From assembly GCA_027576995.1 (NCBI GenBank), contig JANBQC010000454.1, positions 1-23,538 of the forward strand: a stretch of DNA of 23,538 nt. Reading direction: 5' to 3'. Both the position numbers and the translations under genes were made by a program. How positions within the stretch are numbered: the stretch's first letter is position 1; each line of letters opens with the position of its first letter. Origin of the DNA: Dimargaris cristalligena (Eukaryota; Kickxellomycota; Dimargaritomycetes; Dimargaritales; Dimargaritaceae). Below, piece after piece: positions 1 to 10,247 of this stretch. The notes under the pieces were generated by a model, which worked only from the letters and a program-made list of their open reading frames with translations, was not told where the DNA came from and did not search any database.

Positions 1-380
1 CAGATGGCGATGTGGCTGGGGGCCTAAACAGTCAGACACCCCGGCCATCGATGAATGACGAGCCCACCTAGATGTGGTCGCGAGACTGTCATACAAAGTT
101 CGCCGGTTTACAAGGCCAGCGGGGATGAACCTCATATATATGCCAGTGTTACTAGTATCCACGCGATGGAATATAATCCGACTATATAAAGGGTGTTCAG
201 CCAGATAACTGCTACCCCCTTAGTTTATTAGCGTTCCTGCCGCTCTTATCTTCTTCCATTCTCTCATACTCGCTGCACAATTCTAAATAAAGCCCGTTCA
301 TTATATTCGCGTATTCATCACTTTAATAGACTTGACTGGGGATTAGCTGGTCGGACTAAACTCAGCTGCCCCTTCCCGTC
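1..380 (+). repeat. Possible LTR fragment or orphan promoter (cut by window edge)
   Basis: A TATA box (TATATAAAG, 183-191) is followed about 100 bp later by a polyadenylation-type AATAAA (286-291) and the motif GCCCGTTCATTATATTCGCG, with a pyrimidine-rich stretch (235-270) between them. The complete LTR at 20359-20836 has the same order and nearly the same spacing: TATATAAAG, about 110 bp, then ATAAAGCGCCCTTCGCATCA. That suggests the U3/R part of another LTR family. I could not find the left end, which would lie outside the window, nor a convincing right end in CA. No gag-pol frame follows. It could equally be the promoter of a lost gene. Confidence 0.2.
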
Positions 381-2720
381 TAGTTTTTTCAACGAACGAC
401 TTTATTCACCACTGAACCTCGGGACAATTCAATTGAATGGCCGATATAGCGGGGTTTCCCGACCCTTGCCATTTTGCTTGTCTAAGGCGTATCGCAGTTG
501 GAATCTTTACAAAAGTAGTGACCAATAACGCGATGAACACAGGGCCCCGGTCTTATTAATTCCGAATACCGCGCAATGAAGCTGGGTACTGTGAATATGC
601 GAAGATGGGGCTACCAAGCCGCCACTAACCCAGGAAAGGTAATGATTAAACGGGTTCGTATGTTGGTCCGGGCTAGGACTAAATGGGATAATGCCACCAG
701 TGACTTTGAATCTTCGGCCTTCCGATAGGATACCTGGTTTTGTGGCGCATACGTCGCAGCCGCGAACGGCGAGGATCATTCCTATAGCCCAGGTAGTTTT
801 ACTCACCTTTTGAGTACGATTCAGACTTTTATACATTAGTTTGGTTATGGGAATTGTCGAATTGGAAGAGAATTCACTGCCTCCAGTTCCCAAAGCCTCC
901 ACCATGATCCATGTGATCCAGAAGAATACCAGTTGTCGGTCCTGGCTGAAATAATACTGTATTTGTGACCAACCAATACCTATTGGCTTTACCCGAAGCC
1001 ACGCTTAAATGGCCTTTCTCCCATTCACTCCAGACCTGGTAGTGGATTATATAGCTTAACGGTGGGAAAAGTGGTAGATCTATCTAATCCATTCCAAAAA
1101 CGGGGTGGCATCATAAACCAGTGTAGTCCCTCATTGGGGTATATGGCGAATTGAACTCACCAGTGCGGCAGATTCTCAAATGAGCGTCTAGTTGAAAAAA
1201 TAAAAAATACTCGACTACTCCCTAATCCTAGCTGGCGAACCTAACAATGAAGAGTGGTAAAATCAAGCAGGTAAAGAACTATAGACTCTAGATGTTATTG
1301 AAGATAAATGCCGAATAAGGGTGGGTGCTACAGGGAACTGATACAGCCGGGGTTCGGTCTAGGCCAAGATGTGTTCAGTTGGATTCTAAGCGTTAAAATT
1401 AAGCTACGTGTCTCTTAACCACCCAACCTATCCCCAAAGGAGTGTCCTAAGCAAAGTCTGTCTGGAAGGATGCAGATCTATACCCTTATTTTCCACCGGC
1501 ACTAGGTCAACCACTCGGCCCATAATACCGACGTGTATCAGCTATGGGGATGGAATCTACTCTCGGAAACTCCGCGGGAGGTCAGGCGTCAGGTTTGGAA
1601 GAGATATCTATCCTTGGGTGGCCCATGGGATCGGCGGTGAAATCGTGGCGTTGAACAAAATTGCCGGCCAGGGCGGTATTTATGACCGCTGATGGAGTAA
1701 ACGGTTAAAAATACTGCCCCATTTGGCTAGGCCGACCGTCGCCCCGTTCAATGCGAAGCACATTGACCTGCCGCCTATCTCTTGGAAAGTCCTGATAGGA
1801 AGGTGGGAGTTAAGCCCCGGAACCCTCTGAATGGTGCCAGCCTTTTCTATTCTCCCCTAACCGGAAGAATAATGATTGAAATCAGTAGGATGGGGGTCCC
1901 CTATCATTCCATCGGGGGTTTTTAGCACTTCGTAACACACAGTTTGGAGCGCTCCCAATGCATAGGTAGGCCTTAAATAACGGCTTGAATGGGAGAGTAT
2001 TGTGGTAGAACCACACCGCCGACATTGTAACAGTATGGTTGTCCAATTAAGATTATTTTTGTATTAAATAAGATTCTTGGTTAAAACCGAAAGTTTGTTC
2101 TCGAAGCGTCGGGCGACATTAGGAAACCATGGTGGTGGTGGCACACCATGAGCAGGGTTTCGGTGACTTCAAAGGTCGTGCATAAATTATGCCTTGCTGG
2201 ATTGAACCCCCTGGTCTCTCAACTTGCCTGTCATAAAACCCCTAATTGATTGCGGTTTAGTGCGGGGAACTCTAAACTACAGGTCTTTCCATTTCTCTCT
2301 GGGGAAAGCTAGGAACAAGGAAGCCATTAGGTACTGTGGCGATGACGAACCGCAAGAATACAGCAAATCTTCCTATCCCGGCCCGGCGCAATAGTGCAGG
2401 TGAGGGGCTGGAAGAATTATTAATAGGCCTCAGTATTGATCGCCCGTAGTTCAAGGGTAATAAGACGAGATTAGTCAACTCAGCCCTTGCAAGCCTCGGG
2501 AAACGCCCAAATGGTGGGGGCGCCCAACAAATTATGGCGGTGGAGACTGTTGGCTGCCCGAATCACCATTATCACCACCACCACCACCACCACCAGCACC
2601 CTGTGTGACAACCCATGTGGCCCATTTAGGGTGTAGTTAGAGGTTCCTCCGCCGAGGGCCCTGGGGGGGGAGCGTTTCGCCAACTCGGAAATTGTCGGTG
2701 GGGACCTATTTGGTCGGTGG
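381..2720. other. Intergenic stretch without a supportable gene
   Basis: Open frames here are at most about 130 codons: 507-905 on the minus strand and 1408-1692 on the plus strand. They lack recognisable domains, a clear ATG context or flanking splice signals, and are within what chance allows at this base composition. A CCA-type microsatellite of mostly CAC/ACC units lies at about 2565-2598. A short inverted repeat, CATGGTG with CACCATG, lies at about 2128-2150. I see no tRNA, rRNA or other RNA gene. Confidence 0.5.
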
Positions 2721-2729
2721 TTGGGTGTC

Positions 2730-2936
2730 ATGGAGGCAATGTCGACTGTTGTAAATACGCCATGGCGCGTGTGCGACCTCATTTCTGCCTGTATAGCGTA
2801 TAAGGGCCATACTCTAGAAACTCTATTGGTGGATGTTTCAGAAATTGACCAAGAAAGCATCCCCCTGTTGTTTTTTGATCTTAGGGTAAGTGCTGCTGTC
2901 GACCGTTATCTCATTTGGAGGTCTCTGCATCGATAA
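2730..2936 (+). CDS. Doubtful small ORF, no family recognised
   Basis: This frame starts at an ATG and runs 68 codons. Its composition is protein-like, with alternating hydrophobic and acidic residues (…CDLISACIAYKG…, …LLVDVSEIDQESIP…). A consensus splice donor (GTAAGT, at about 2886) sits inside it, so if real it could be a first exon ending after about 52 codons. I could not find a matching downstream exon, a domain or a homologue. The minus strand is also open across most of this stretch, which weakens the coding case. It may be a relic exon or chance. Confidence 0.15.
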   Translation: MEAMSTVVNTPWRVCDLISACIAYKGHTLETLLVDVSEIDQESIPLLFFDLRVSAAVDRYLIWRSLHR

Positions 2937-3735
2937 AACCCCCGTTGCGGGGACAGAGCCCTTACAGGCATAGTCGTGGCACAGACGAGCGGTGGGGGAG
3001 TGCAACCCAAACTCAGTGTACGGTCGTACTGCGCTTTGGCCCGCTGGGTCAGATGTTGCGGCGAATCCTCCGCTTTCCTTTCCCAAGTTCGAAGCAGGGG
3101 GTCTGAGCCCGAAGGAGCACTGGGAAGGGTGATACGCCTAAGGAGAGCCAGTGGGAAAAACCACCGTGTTGGACACAAGTAGCGGTTCCACACTCGTTGG
3201 GAATGGGGCGGCGATAGATAGAAGATTTCTAGCTTAGGTGAGGAGGCAGACTAATTAAAAGACAGCGGACCAGTCTGGTCTCCTTCAACTAAACTACGGC
3301 CGATAAAACGTAACATTAACCACATGTGCTTGTGCGGGCTGCCGGCCACATCCACGCTGACACGCGCGCCCGCGAATGGTAATGGGAAAACTTATGCATT
3401 TATACACCAAATCAACAATCTAATGTACCGTTGACCTGAAAAGCCTAAGCTGGTTGGCCATTCGTTATATGCACGCAATTTTACATATGATAAGCAGTGA
3501 CAGGCAGTCTCTGCCATTGGCCGGAAGAACTTCTTCCCGAGTTGTCTATATGCGCTGGGGGTTTCCCAAATGTATGCACTTTAGTCTCACCCTATCGCCC
3601 CACTCACTGAAGCCTCTTATTGTTGGAAGCAGCCACTAAGCAATATTCAAAGGCCATCTATGTGAATGGCTTAGCGGGCTTTTGTACAACCCCGGCCAGT
3701 CGCCGGCCAGCTGGCTTTTTAAAAACAATGCAGTG
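2937..3735. other. Intergenic stretch upstream of the ATPase gene
   Basis: Only short overlapping open frames of 60-95 codons are present on both strands, none with recognisable content. GC-rich inverted bits built on GCCGGCC lie near 3343-3350 and 3702-3720. Nothing else can be supported. Confidence 0.4.
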
Positions 3736-4147
3736 GCCCTATAAATACCTGGCCCCTGGCAGCCCCTCTTGAACTCATTCACTCCCTCTTCCCCACCAAT
3801 CCACTCACACACCACTCCCGCTCCCTTTAAACACCTCGTTCCCCTTCCTTCCATAATTCTCGCCCTACTTATGTGTGCGGTGGTGTATATATTTGTGTGT
3901 TAGCCACCCCTGCCCAGATTTGGGTTATTTTATTCCCTCCGCTCCAATAGGACTGTTCGGGACCTTTGGCCTTCGTTTAGCGTCGTCCTTCAGCCCCTCC
4001 CTAGGTTTGATCACTCCCCAGTGGCCTTTACTCGATCCCCTTTGGTGCCTGTTCACAGCCTCCTTCTTTTTAGTAATAATATTGCCTTTATTCTCTTCCA
4101 ATTTTTTTTTTTGGTTTCGTCCTTGGGTCGCTGACAGTTAGTCCACT
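3736..4147 (+). promoter_or_regulatory. Probable core promoter and pyrimidine-rich leader of the P5 ATPase gene
   Basis: A TATA box (TATAAATA, 3740-3747) is followed by a long run rich in C and T (about 3765-4130) that ends just before the ATG at 4148. Pyrimidine-rich tracts of this kind are common in fungal promoters and 5' leaders. An open frame at 3875-4141 inside the leader ends 7 bp before the ATG. It is low in complexity and I read it as leader, though an upstream ORF effect is possible. The transcription start is not known. Confidence 0.45.
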
Positions 4148-7100
4148 ATGGGGTTCCAACTATGCCAGATACTGGTGGTGCTGTTCGCATTGGCCACCGT
4201 AGCCTGGGCTATTCCTGTATTCAACGAACGTAAGTGCCACCTCCCTCCTTTATCCACGTCCGCCAATATTTAGCTAGCAAAGTGAGTAGAAGTAACATGT
4301 TGCAACCGCATGGCACCTGTACCTCATGACTGAAAGGCTGCATAGCCGCAATGTGGCTACTGATAAATCTAGAATCGCCGTTATCGACTTCCACTTACCG
4401 TCGTTTCCCTGACCTGAAAACCCATGGAGGACTAGCCCTCACGGCCACAGTGAATCCGACCGGGTGCACGTCCGCTCATTCCCCCACCCCCTCCTAATGC
4501 TCATACTTTTCTATACCCTATTCCCCGCTCCTACTCACCGACTTAGCGAATAAATGGGACCTAAACGGTAACCAATGCCCACTTTATCCCAAACGGGATG
4601 TGCCCTGTCCGCTCGTTTGTGTCACTGACCTCACTGAATGCCCCAGCTCCCTGCAACCCAATTGCCCGCCCGGCGAGTCATTCTGTCTCGATGGGTCTTG
4701 TGCCACCACTTGCCCTGCCGCCCTTCCCAATCCCTGTCTGTGCGGTGAGACCGCCTACTTGGGCGCGGGCCAACTGTTACCATGCCGTACCCCGCCTATC
4801 ATTGATATCCCCAGCTGGGACTACTTGAACAAGACGGCCTTGGTCCAAGGGGCCTGTGGACAGGCCATTGACCAGCTGGGTTTACTCAGCTATGGAGCTA
4901 CACCAACCGCGCCCATTTGGCTGGACTGCCCCATTCCCGGGAATAACGCCTCCTTCAATTTCCATGAACCCGCCTGGCTCGCGTTATGGGCCGCCATGGC
5001 CGCCGAGGCCTTCTTGATTGCCGCTTGGTACATGTACAAGCGGGCTGTGGAGCCCCGAACCACCATCCCCACCGGATTCGACGAAACGGTATCCTTATCC
5101 GACTGCGACGACAAGGAAAAAATCCCCATCGCGGAAGAGACCAAGTCCGATCCCACGGCCTGTTCCACCACCAGCGACGACGGCCCTCTGCTGCGGTTCC
5201 AGGGCTACCGGAACCATGCTTTGGGTACCCTAGTGATCTACTCCATCGTTCTGGTCAGTATAGGCTGGGTAGTGCTAATTTCCTCCATCACCGCGGACTA
5301 CTACGGTAAACTGACCGGCCAACCTTACTCCGTATCTCACGAAAATTCGGTACTCAGTGCTCAGTTGTTTATAGCCGTGTGGTACTTTATGACGGCCTGG
5401 TTCCTGACCCTCAATATCACCCGGGCCCGCCTGCGCAACTTCTTCCGCCTGCGAACCGACCCAGACCATAGTAGTGTCATCCAGGTTGAACAGCCCAGCG
5501 CCCCCCTTATCCTGCTCGATCACCAGAGCACTATTCTAACGAAATTACACCGACTGGAGAATCAACTTAAACACATGCTAGGGTAAGTATTCCTTATTTA
5601 GTTCGCCTTTTTCTATCTTTTGCTTCCATATCTACACCCGATTGCTTCCACCACCCCCGATTAGGGAATTGGTATATTTACCTGCCTTCCTTTGGGTCCC
5701 CAAACCAGCTTATAGTCCCACGGTCTCTCTACCCAATCGAATTTAACCATAGTACCACATCAATGATCATCTAACAAACGCCGAATCCATCGTATCGTTC
5801 CATCACATCCCATTTTATCTGATTCACCTCCGGGGTTACAGTTGGCATGTCCACATTACCACGGCTCCCTTGCAACGCTCCACCCACGGCCGCCTCTTCT
5901 TTGTGTACCAATGCACGCGTTACGTTTTCAACTCCGACCATCAGGAATTTGAGCCGTTCGATTTAAAAATGGGCGAGACCGCCGCTGAAATTTTAGCCCA
6001 GACCCAGGGACTCACCGAACAGGAAGCCGAACTCCGTACGGAACTTTTAGGCACGAATTTCATTTCAGTGGAAGTGCCCAGTTTCTACATGGCCATGGTC
6101 GAGGAATTCACCGGGTTCTTTTACCTGTATCAGCTCACTATCCTGTGGCTGTTCTACTACCTCTCCTACTACAAGATCGGTCTCGTGGATACCGGCGTCG
6201 TGATTATTTCCGCCCTGGTTAAAGTGGTGATTCGCTTGCAGTCCGAGAAGCGCCTTAAGCGCATGGCGGAGCACGAAGACACCTGTATGGTCCTCCGTGA
6301 CAATAAGTGGGTGGAATTATCCACCGCCCAACTTGTCCCTGGTGATGTCTACCAAGTCAGGCCGGGCCAAGTGGTACCCTGTGACGCAGTGGTGCTGTCC
6401 GGTAATATTGTGGCCGACGAAAGTTCGCTCACGGGTGAACCACTGCCTATTCGAAAATTCCCCCTCCGTAACGAAGGCCAAATGTTCCAGCTCGGCGGCT
6501 CGGGTAAAATTAGCTCGCTGTTTGCAGGTACCACCATCTCCCAGGCTGAACCGGACCAGTCCAATACCGAGGCGGCCTCCGCCCTGGTGTGCCGGATTGG
6601 TACGGCGACCGACAAGGGCCAACTGGTGCGCAAGATTCTGTTCCCCAACCCGGTGTCGTTTATTTTCGACGAACAGCTGAAGTTGGTCATGTGCATCCTA
6701 GCCTGTGAGGGCCTGATCATGTTCGGGGTGGGCATTTGGCTCCAGCGTCAGGATATGAACATGTCCTGGTTCAACGGGATGTTTTGCCTGGCCCAGATTG
6801 TGAGCCCAATTTTACCTGCCGCCCTAGTAGTGGGCCAGTCCGTGGCCTCGACTCGGCTCCGAAAAATGCAGATTTTCTGTGTTGATCTCCCCCGGATTAT
6901 GGTGGCGGGCAAGACGCAAATATTCTGTTTCGACAAGACTGGCACGTTAACCAAGGAGGGCCTGGAGTTCTACGGCTGCCAATGTGTCACTTCGTCGCCT
7001 TCGGACAAGCCAGGGGCTTTCGAAGCCCACACGATGGTTCACACTCAGATGCCCCGGCTGATGCAGCTTGCTCTAGCCTCCTGCCATGCGGTGACGGACC

Positions 7101-8944
7101 TTCACCAGCGTCTAATTGGTAACCCCGTGGATATCGAAATGTTCCGGTCCACCGGCTGGGATCTCCGGTCCCCCGAATCGCCCCAATACTTGGATACCAT
7201 CGCATCGGGCAAGGACCGCCTCCATGTGGTTAAACGGTTTGAATTTGTGCATGCCCGCATGTCCATGTCAGTGGCCATACTTGATACCCAAACCCAGCAT
7301 GTTCACATTTTTGTGAAGGGTTCCTTCGAAAAAATCCGGACCATGGTGGAGGCCAGCGCCGTTCCAGCCGACTATGACCGAGTGACCAACCAGTTGGCCC
7401 GGGAGGGCTGCTATGTCCTGGCGATGGCCCATCGGGACCTGGGCCCTGTCACTCAAGAAGCTCTGGATGGTTGGACGCGGGACGACTTTGAGCAGAAACT
7501 GGGTATGTTGGGGCTCGTCCTGTTCAAGAATAACCTGAAACCCGATACGGCCGACGCTATTGCGGAACTGAAGGGTGGAAGCACCCGCACGGTGATGATC
7601 ACCGGCGACACCGCTCTAACGGGCGCGTTCATTGCCCGGGCCTGTGGTATGGCCCCGCCCGATGACCGTATGTTATTGGGTGACGTGGGAACTGACGGGC
7701 AGTTGATCTGGCGGGATGTGGATACTGAGGAAGTCGTTGATTTGAACAAGGCTATTCTAGCCAGCGGCCAATCCGTAACTGACCCCTTAATGAAGGCCCC
7801 GTCAGCTACGGCAATCTCCCCTGGCTTGGAACTGGCGGTTACGGGACGAGCCTTTAACCACTTGGTGCAGCTTGAATTAATACGGGAATACCTTCTCAGC
7901 ATTCGGGTATTCGCCCGAATGACTCCGCAGGACAAGGTGACGTGCGTCCAACTCCATATGGAACGGGGAATTACGGCCATGTGCGGTGACGGGGGTAACG
8001 ACTGCGGGGCCCTTCGAGCGGCCCACGTGGGGATAGCGTTGAGCGAAGCTGAAGCGTCGATTGTGTCACCTTTCAGCACCAGTGTCCGATCAATCCAATC
8101 CTGTGTCGAATTGCTCCGCCAGGGCCGGGCGGCGCTGGCCACGTCCTTCGCCGGGTACAAATACCTGATTCTCTACGGCCAAACTATGGTCATGATGAAG
8201 GTCAATGCCTTTTATTTCCAGGGAACCATTGCCGAATCGCTCTGGATATTTATCGACGCCTTTATCACACTCGGCATGACGGCCTGTATTTCGCTCAGTC
8301 AGGCGGCGCTTAAACTGGCCCCCCAGCGCCCTACCGCCCGCCTCCTCGGTCCCCACACCCTGGCCTCCACCATCGGGGTCGTTTTTATCAACTGGTGGTT
8401 CCTCATCGGTGGTCTCATTTGGCTCTACCAACAACCCTGGTTCCGCTGCCACGAGTTCAATGCCAAGCAGGTGGACATTGCGAAATGGTGGCTGTTGGGA
8501 GACAACTACGAGAGCGGGTACCTGGCCTTTATCACGATTTTCCAGTTCATTAACAACGGTGCTATTTTCAATTTCGGCTATCTGTTCCGCCGGTCGTGGT
8601 GGCGTAACTACGCGCTCGTGGCAGTATGGGCCACCGTGTTGGCCGTGATGAGTTACGTCCTATTGGCCGACCCGAACTGGCTGGGCTGCACCTTCCGCCT
8701 CAACTGTGGTAACCCCAACGTCCTGGTTGATTTGGGTTACCCCCGGCCCACGTTTTCCATTGAACCGTATAATATTGAACAGGCCCACAACGTCTTTCCC
8801 CGCAGCGCCCGCTACGTGCTGTGGGGCTACTGTCTCGCTAACATGGCCGCTGGTTTAATGTGGGAGAAATTCGTGGTCTTGGGGCCCGTTCGGCGCTACT
8901 TTATGCGGCGCAACCCCCTCAAACGGCTGCAATTGAAACTGTAA
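4148..8944 (+). CDS. P5B-type cation/polyamine-transporting P-type ATPase (Ypk9/ATP13A2-like)
   Basis: I model three exons, 4148-4229, 4547-5582 and 5842-8944. The introns are 4230-4546 (GTAAGT…TTAG) and 5583-5841 (GTAAGT…ACAG), and both joins keep frame, giving 1406 residues. Residues 1-21 look like a signal peptide. A region with 13 cysteines (38-155) and two N-glycosylation sequons (N122, N161) follows. Next come a membrane segment (about 171-191), an acidic cytosolic loop and a membrane hairpin (about 252-276, 295-317). The P-type core then follows: A domain with LTGEP (570-573), M4 with SPILP (694-698), phosphorylated Asp737 in DKTGTLT, KGSFE (865-869), TGDT (960-963), GDGGND (1088-1093), the P5B-like SEAEAS…SPF stretch, and six C-terminal membrane segments. 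P5B pumps of animals and fungi sit in endolysosomal or vacuolar membranes and export polyamines from the lumen. That substrate is an inference here, because TGES and PPALP are both altered. A polyadenylation-type AATAAA lies at 9199-9204. Confidence 0.92.
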
Positions 8945-8971
8945 CTGTAACATAACACTTAGTACTTAGGC

Positions 8972-8993
8972 GAGATATATATAGATATATCTC
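8972..8993. other. Perfect 9-bp inverted repeat plus T-run after the ATPase gene
   Basis: GAGATATAT and ATATATCTC flank a 4-bp loop and are followed by seven Ts, 28 bp after the stop codon. It has the shape of a bacterial intrinsic terminator, but the stem is almost all AT and the gene is eukaryotic. It could form a small hairpin in the 3' UTR. A role in 3'-end formation is only a guess, because the likely AATAAA signal is 200 bp further on. Confidence 0.35.
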
Positions 8994-10247
8994 TTTTTTA
9001 TACAATCTGTTTTGAAGGATATTATTTAGGCAAGATAAGTTGATCGATACCGATGGTAGTTGGCCCATGTATTCTGTACTACTTTAACCTTTCCTCCCCC
9101 TCCCATTCCTTGAAAGCGTTTACTACTTGGTGGCTTGGCGAGATGGACAATGTTTTAGTTCGATATTTATTTATATTTAACCCTTGATAAGCCAACCCAA
9201 TAAATCAAGTGAAGTGACATAGAATGCTAGTCGATCTCAAGGAGAGGTTGCCATTCTTTGACTGAGGTTAAGGAAATAGAACAAGAAACGCTGTTTTAGA
9301 ATGAGCAGGAAGGAGCTAGTCTATACTAGATAGAAGTAGAGTGATAGGGCATTTTTTTGTTTGTTTAATTTATAAATCATGGCGGAAATGTAACCACTCA
9401 CTGCCCAGAAAACTCGACTTTAGGGCTGTAAAAGCAACGAGCTTCCATATGAGAGCGTAAGTGGACTCCAACCCCAATGAAGGGACGGATTAATTTCAGT
9501 GGGCTTTGACGCTCCACACTCTCCGCAGAGAGCGCGGTCCATCGAGTAGCATAATAAAAACACCAGCGACAAAGCAAGGCAGGTAGATCATTCCAAATTA
9601 AGGGGAAAAGCCCAACCTGAGCAACACGAGCGCCACCGATGGCGGAAACTCCTTGTGCCGAGTAGGAGCCGGAATTTGAGCAAGACTGGGTGAACCAAGG
9701 ATTAGTCCAGCGACTTTGTGGGATGTGATGGGATAGTGTTCGATTTGCCAACACTACTTACTATTATTTCCACGACTAAATTCATGGGTGTGGTGTATTC
9801 CCAAATTTTTAATGTGGTACTCTCTCTATACAAGAAGTCCTCCTCTATCTCCTACGCTGTGCCTATTACGCACTAGCTAGCGGATAAATAAGGCCAAGTA
9901 AAGTGAGGAAGGAGTTTCCGCGCCTAAACTGGAGGATCTATTATTTCCTTCAGCCTTCCATTCTAACAAACTACTTCAGTCTATTGAAACCGACTACCTT
10001 CTCCCTCCTCTCATCCAGCTCCTTCCTATATGGGATTCCTCTAACACACAGCTTGGTAGCTCTAGTCTTTCCCTCCAACCCCTTCCCTTGCCTAGTTAAT
10101 TCCTTTGCCATTTTGACACAACCTCAGTCCGACTTGTTGCACGCTTATATCCCGTTTTTACTCTGCTTAAAATTATTATTATCACAGTTATCCATATTAT
10201 TATCCATACTCTTATATATATTTTTTATACATATCCCAAAGCCTCCA
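8994..10247. other. Intergenic region between ATPase and symplekin genes
   Basis: It contains the probable ATPase polyadenylation signal (9199-9204). A less AT-rich island (about 9400-9750) has its minus strand open for 118 codons (9398-9754). That frame begins at a non-ATG codon, has no recognisable domain and no splice or promoter context, so I do not call it a gene. From about 9940 to 10240 the plus strand is pyrimidine-rich and then AT-rich, as expected for the promoter and leader of the symplekin gene. The symplekin frame is open upstream to 9903 but without an ATG. Confidence 0.45.

Noticed and set aside
507..905. 132-codon minus-strand frame near the window start
   Set aside because: The residue content matches nothing recognisable, and similar-length frames occur on both strands in this region.
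2565..2600. CRISPR-like or tandem coding repeat
   Set aside because: It is a simple trinucleotide microsatellite without spacers.
5584..5869. The ATPase region as two separate genes (a 328-residue membrane protein and a 1024-residue ATPase)
   Set aside because: The first frame's stop lies inside a GTAAGT donor. A TTACAG acceptor at 5841 joins the two in frame, and the second part lacks an ATG and the P5B N-terminal hairpin on its own.
7453..8160. 235-codon open frame on the minus strand
   Set aside because: It is antisense to the catalytic part of the P5 ATPase, whose motifs are intact. It is a shadow of high-GC codon use.
8972..9000. Bacterial-style rho-independent terminator
   Set aside because: The setting is eukaryotic with introns and an AATAAA downstream. 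The stem is AT-only apart from its tips.
9420..9750. Structured RNA gene (RNase P, SRP or snRNA) in the GC-richer intergenic island
   Set aside because: I compared it with remembered conserved motifs of these RNAs and found no ordered match.
9398..9754. 118-codon minus-strand frame between the two large genes
   Set aside because: No ATG start, no recognisable domain, no promoter or splice context. The length is possible by chance at this composition.
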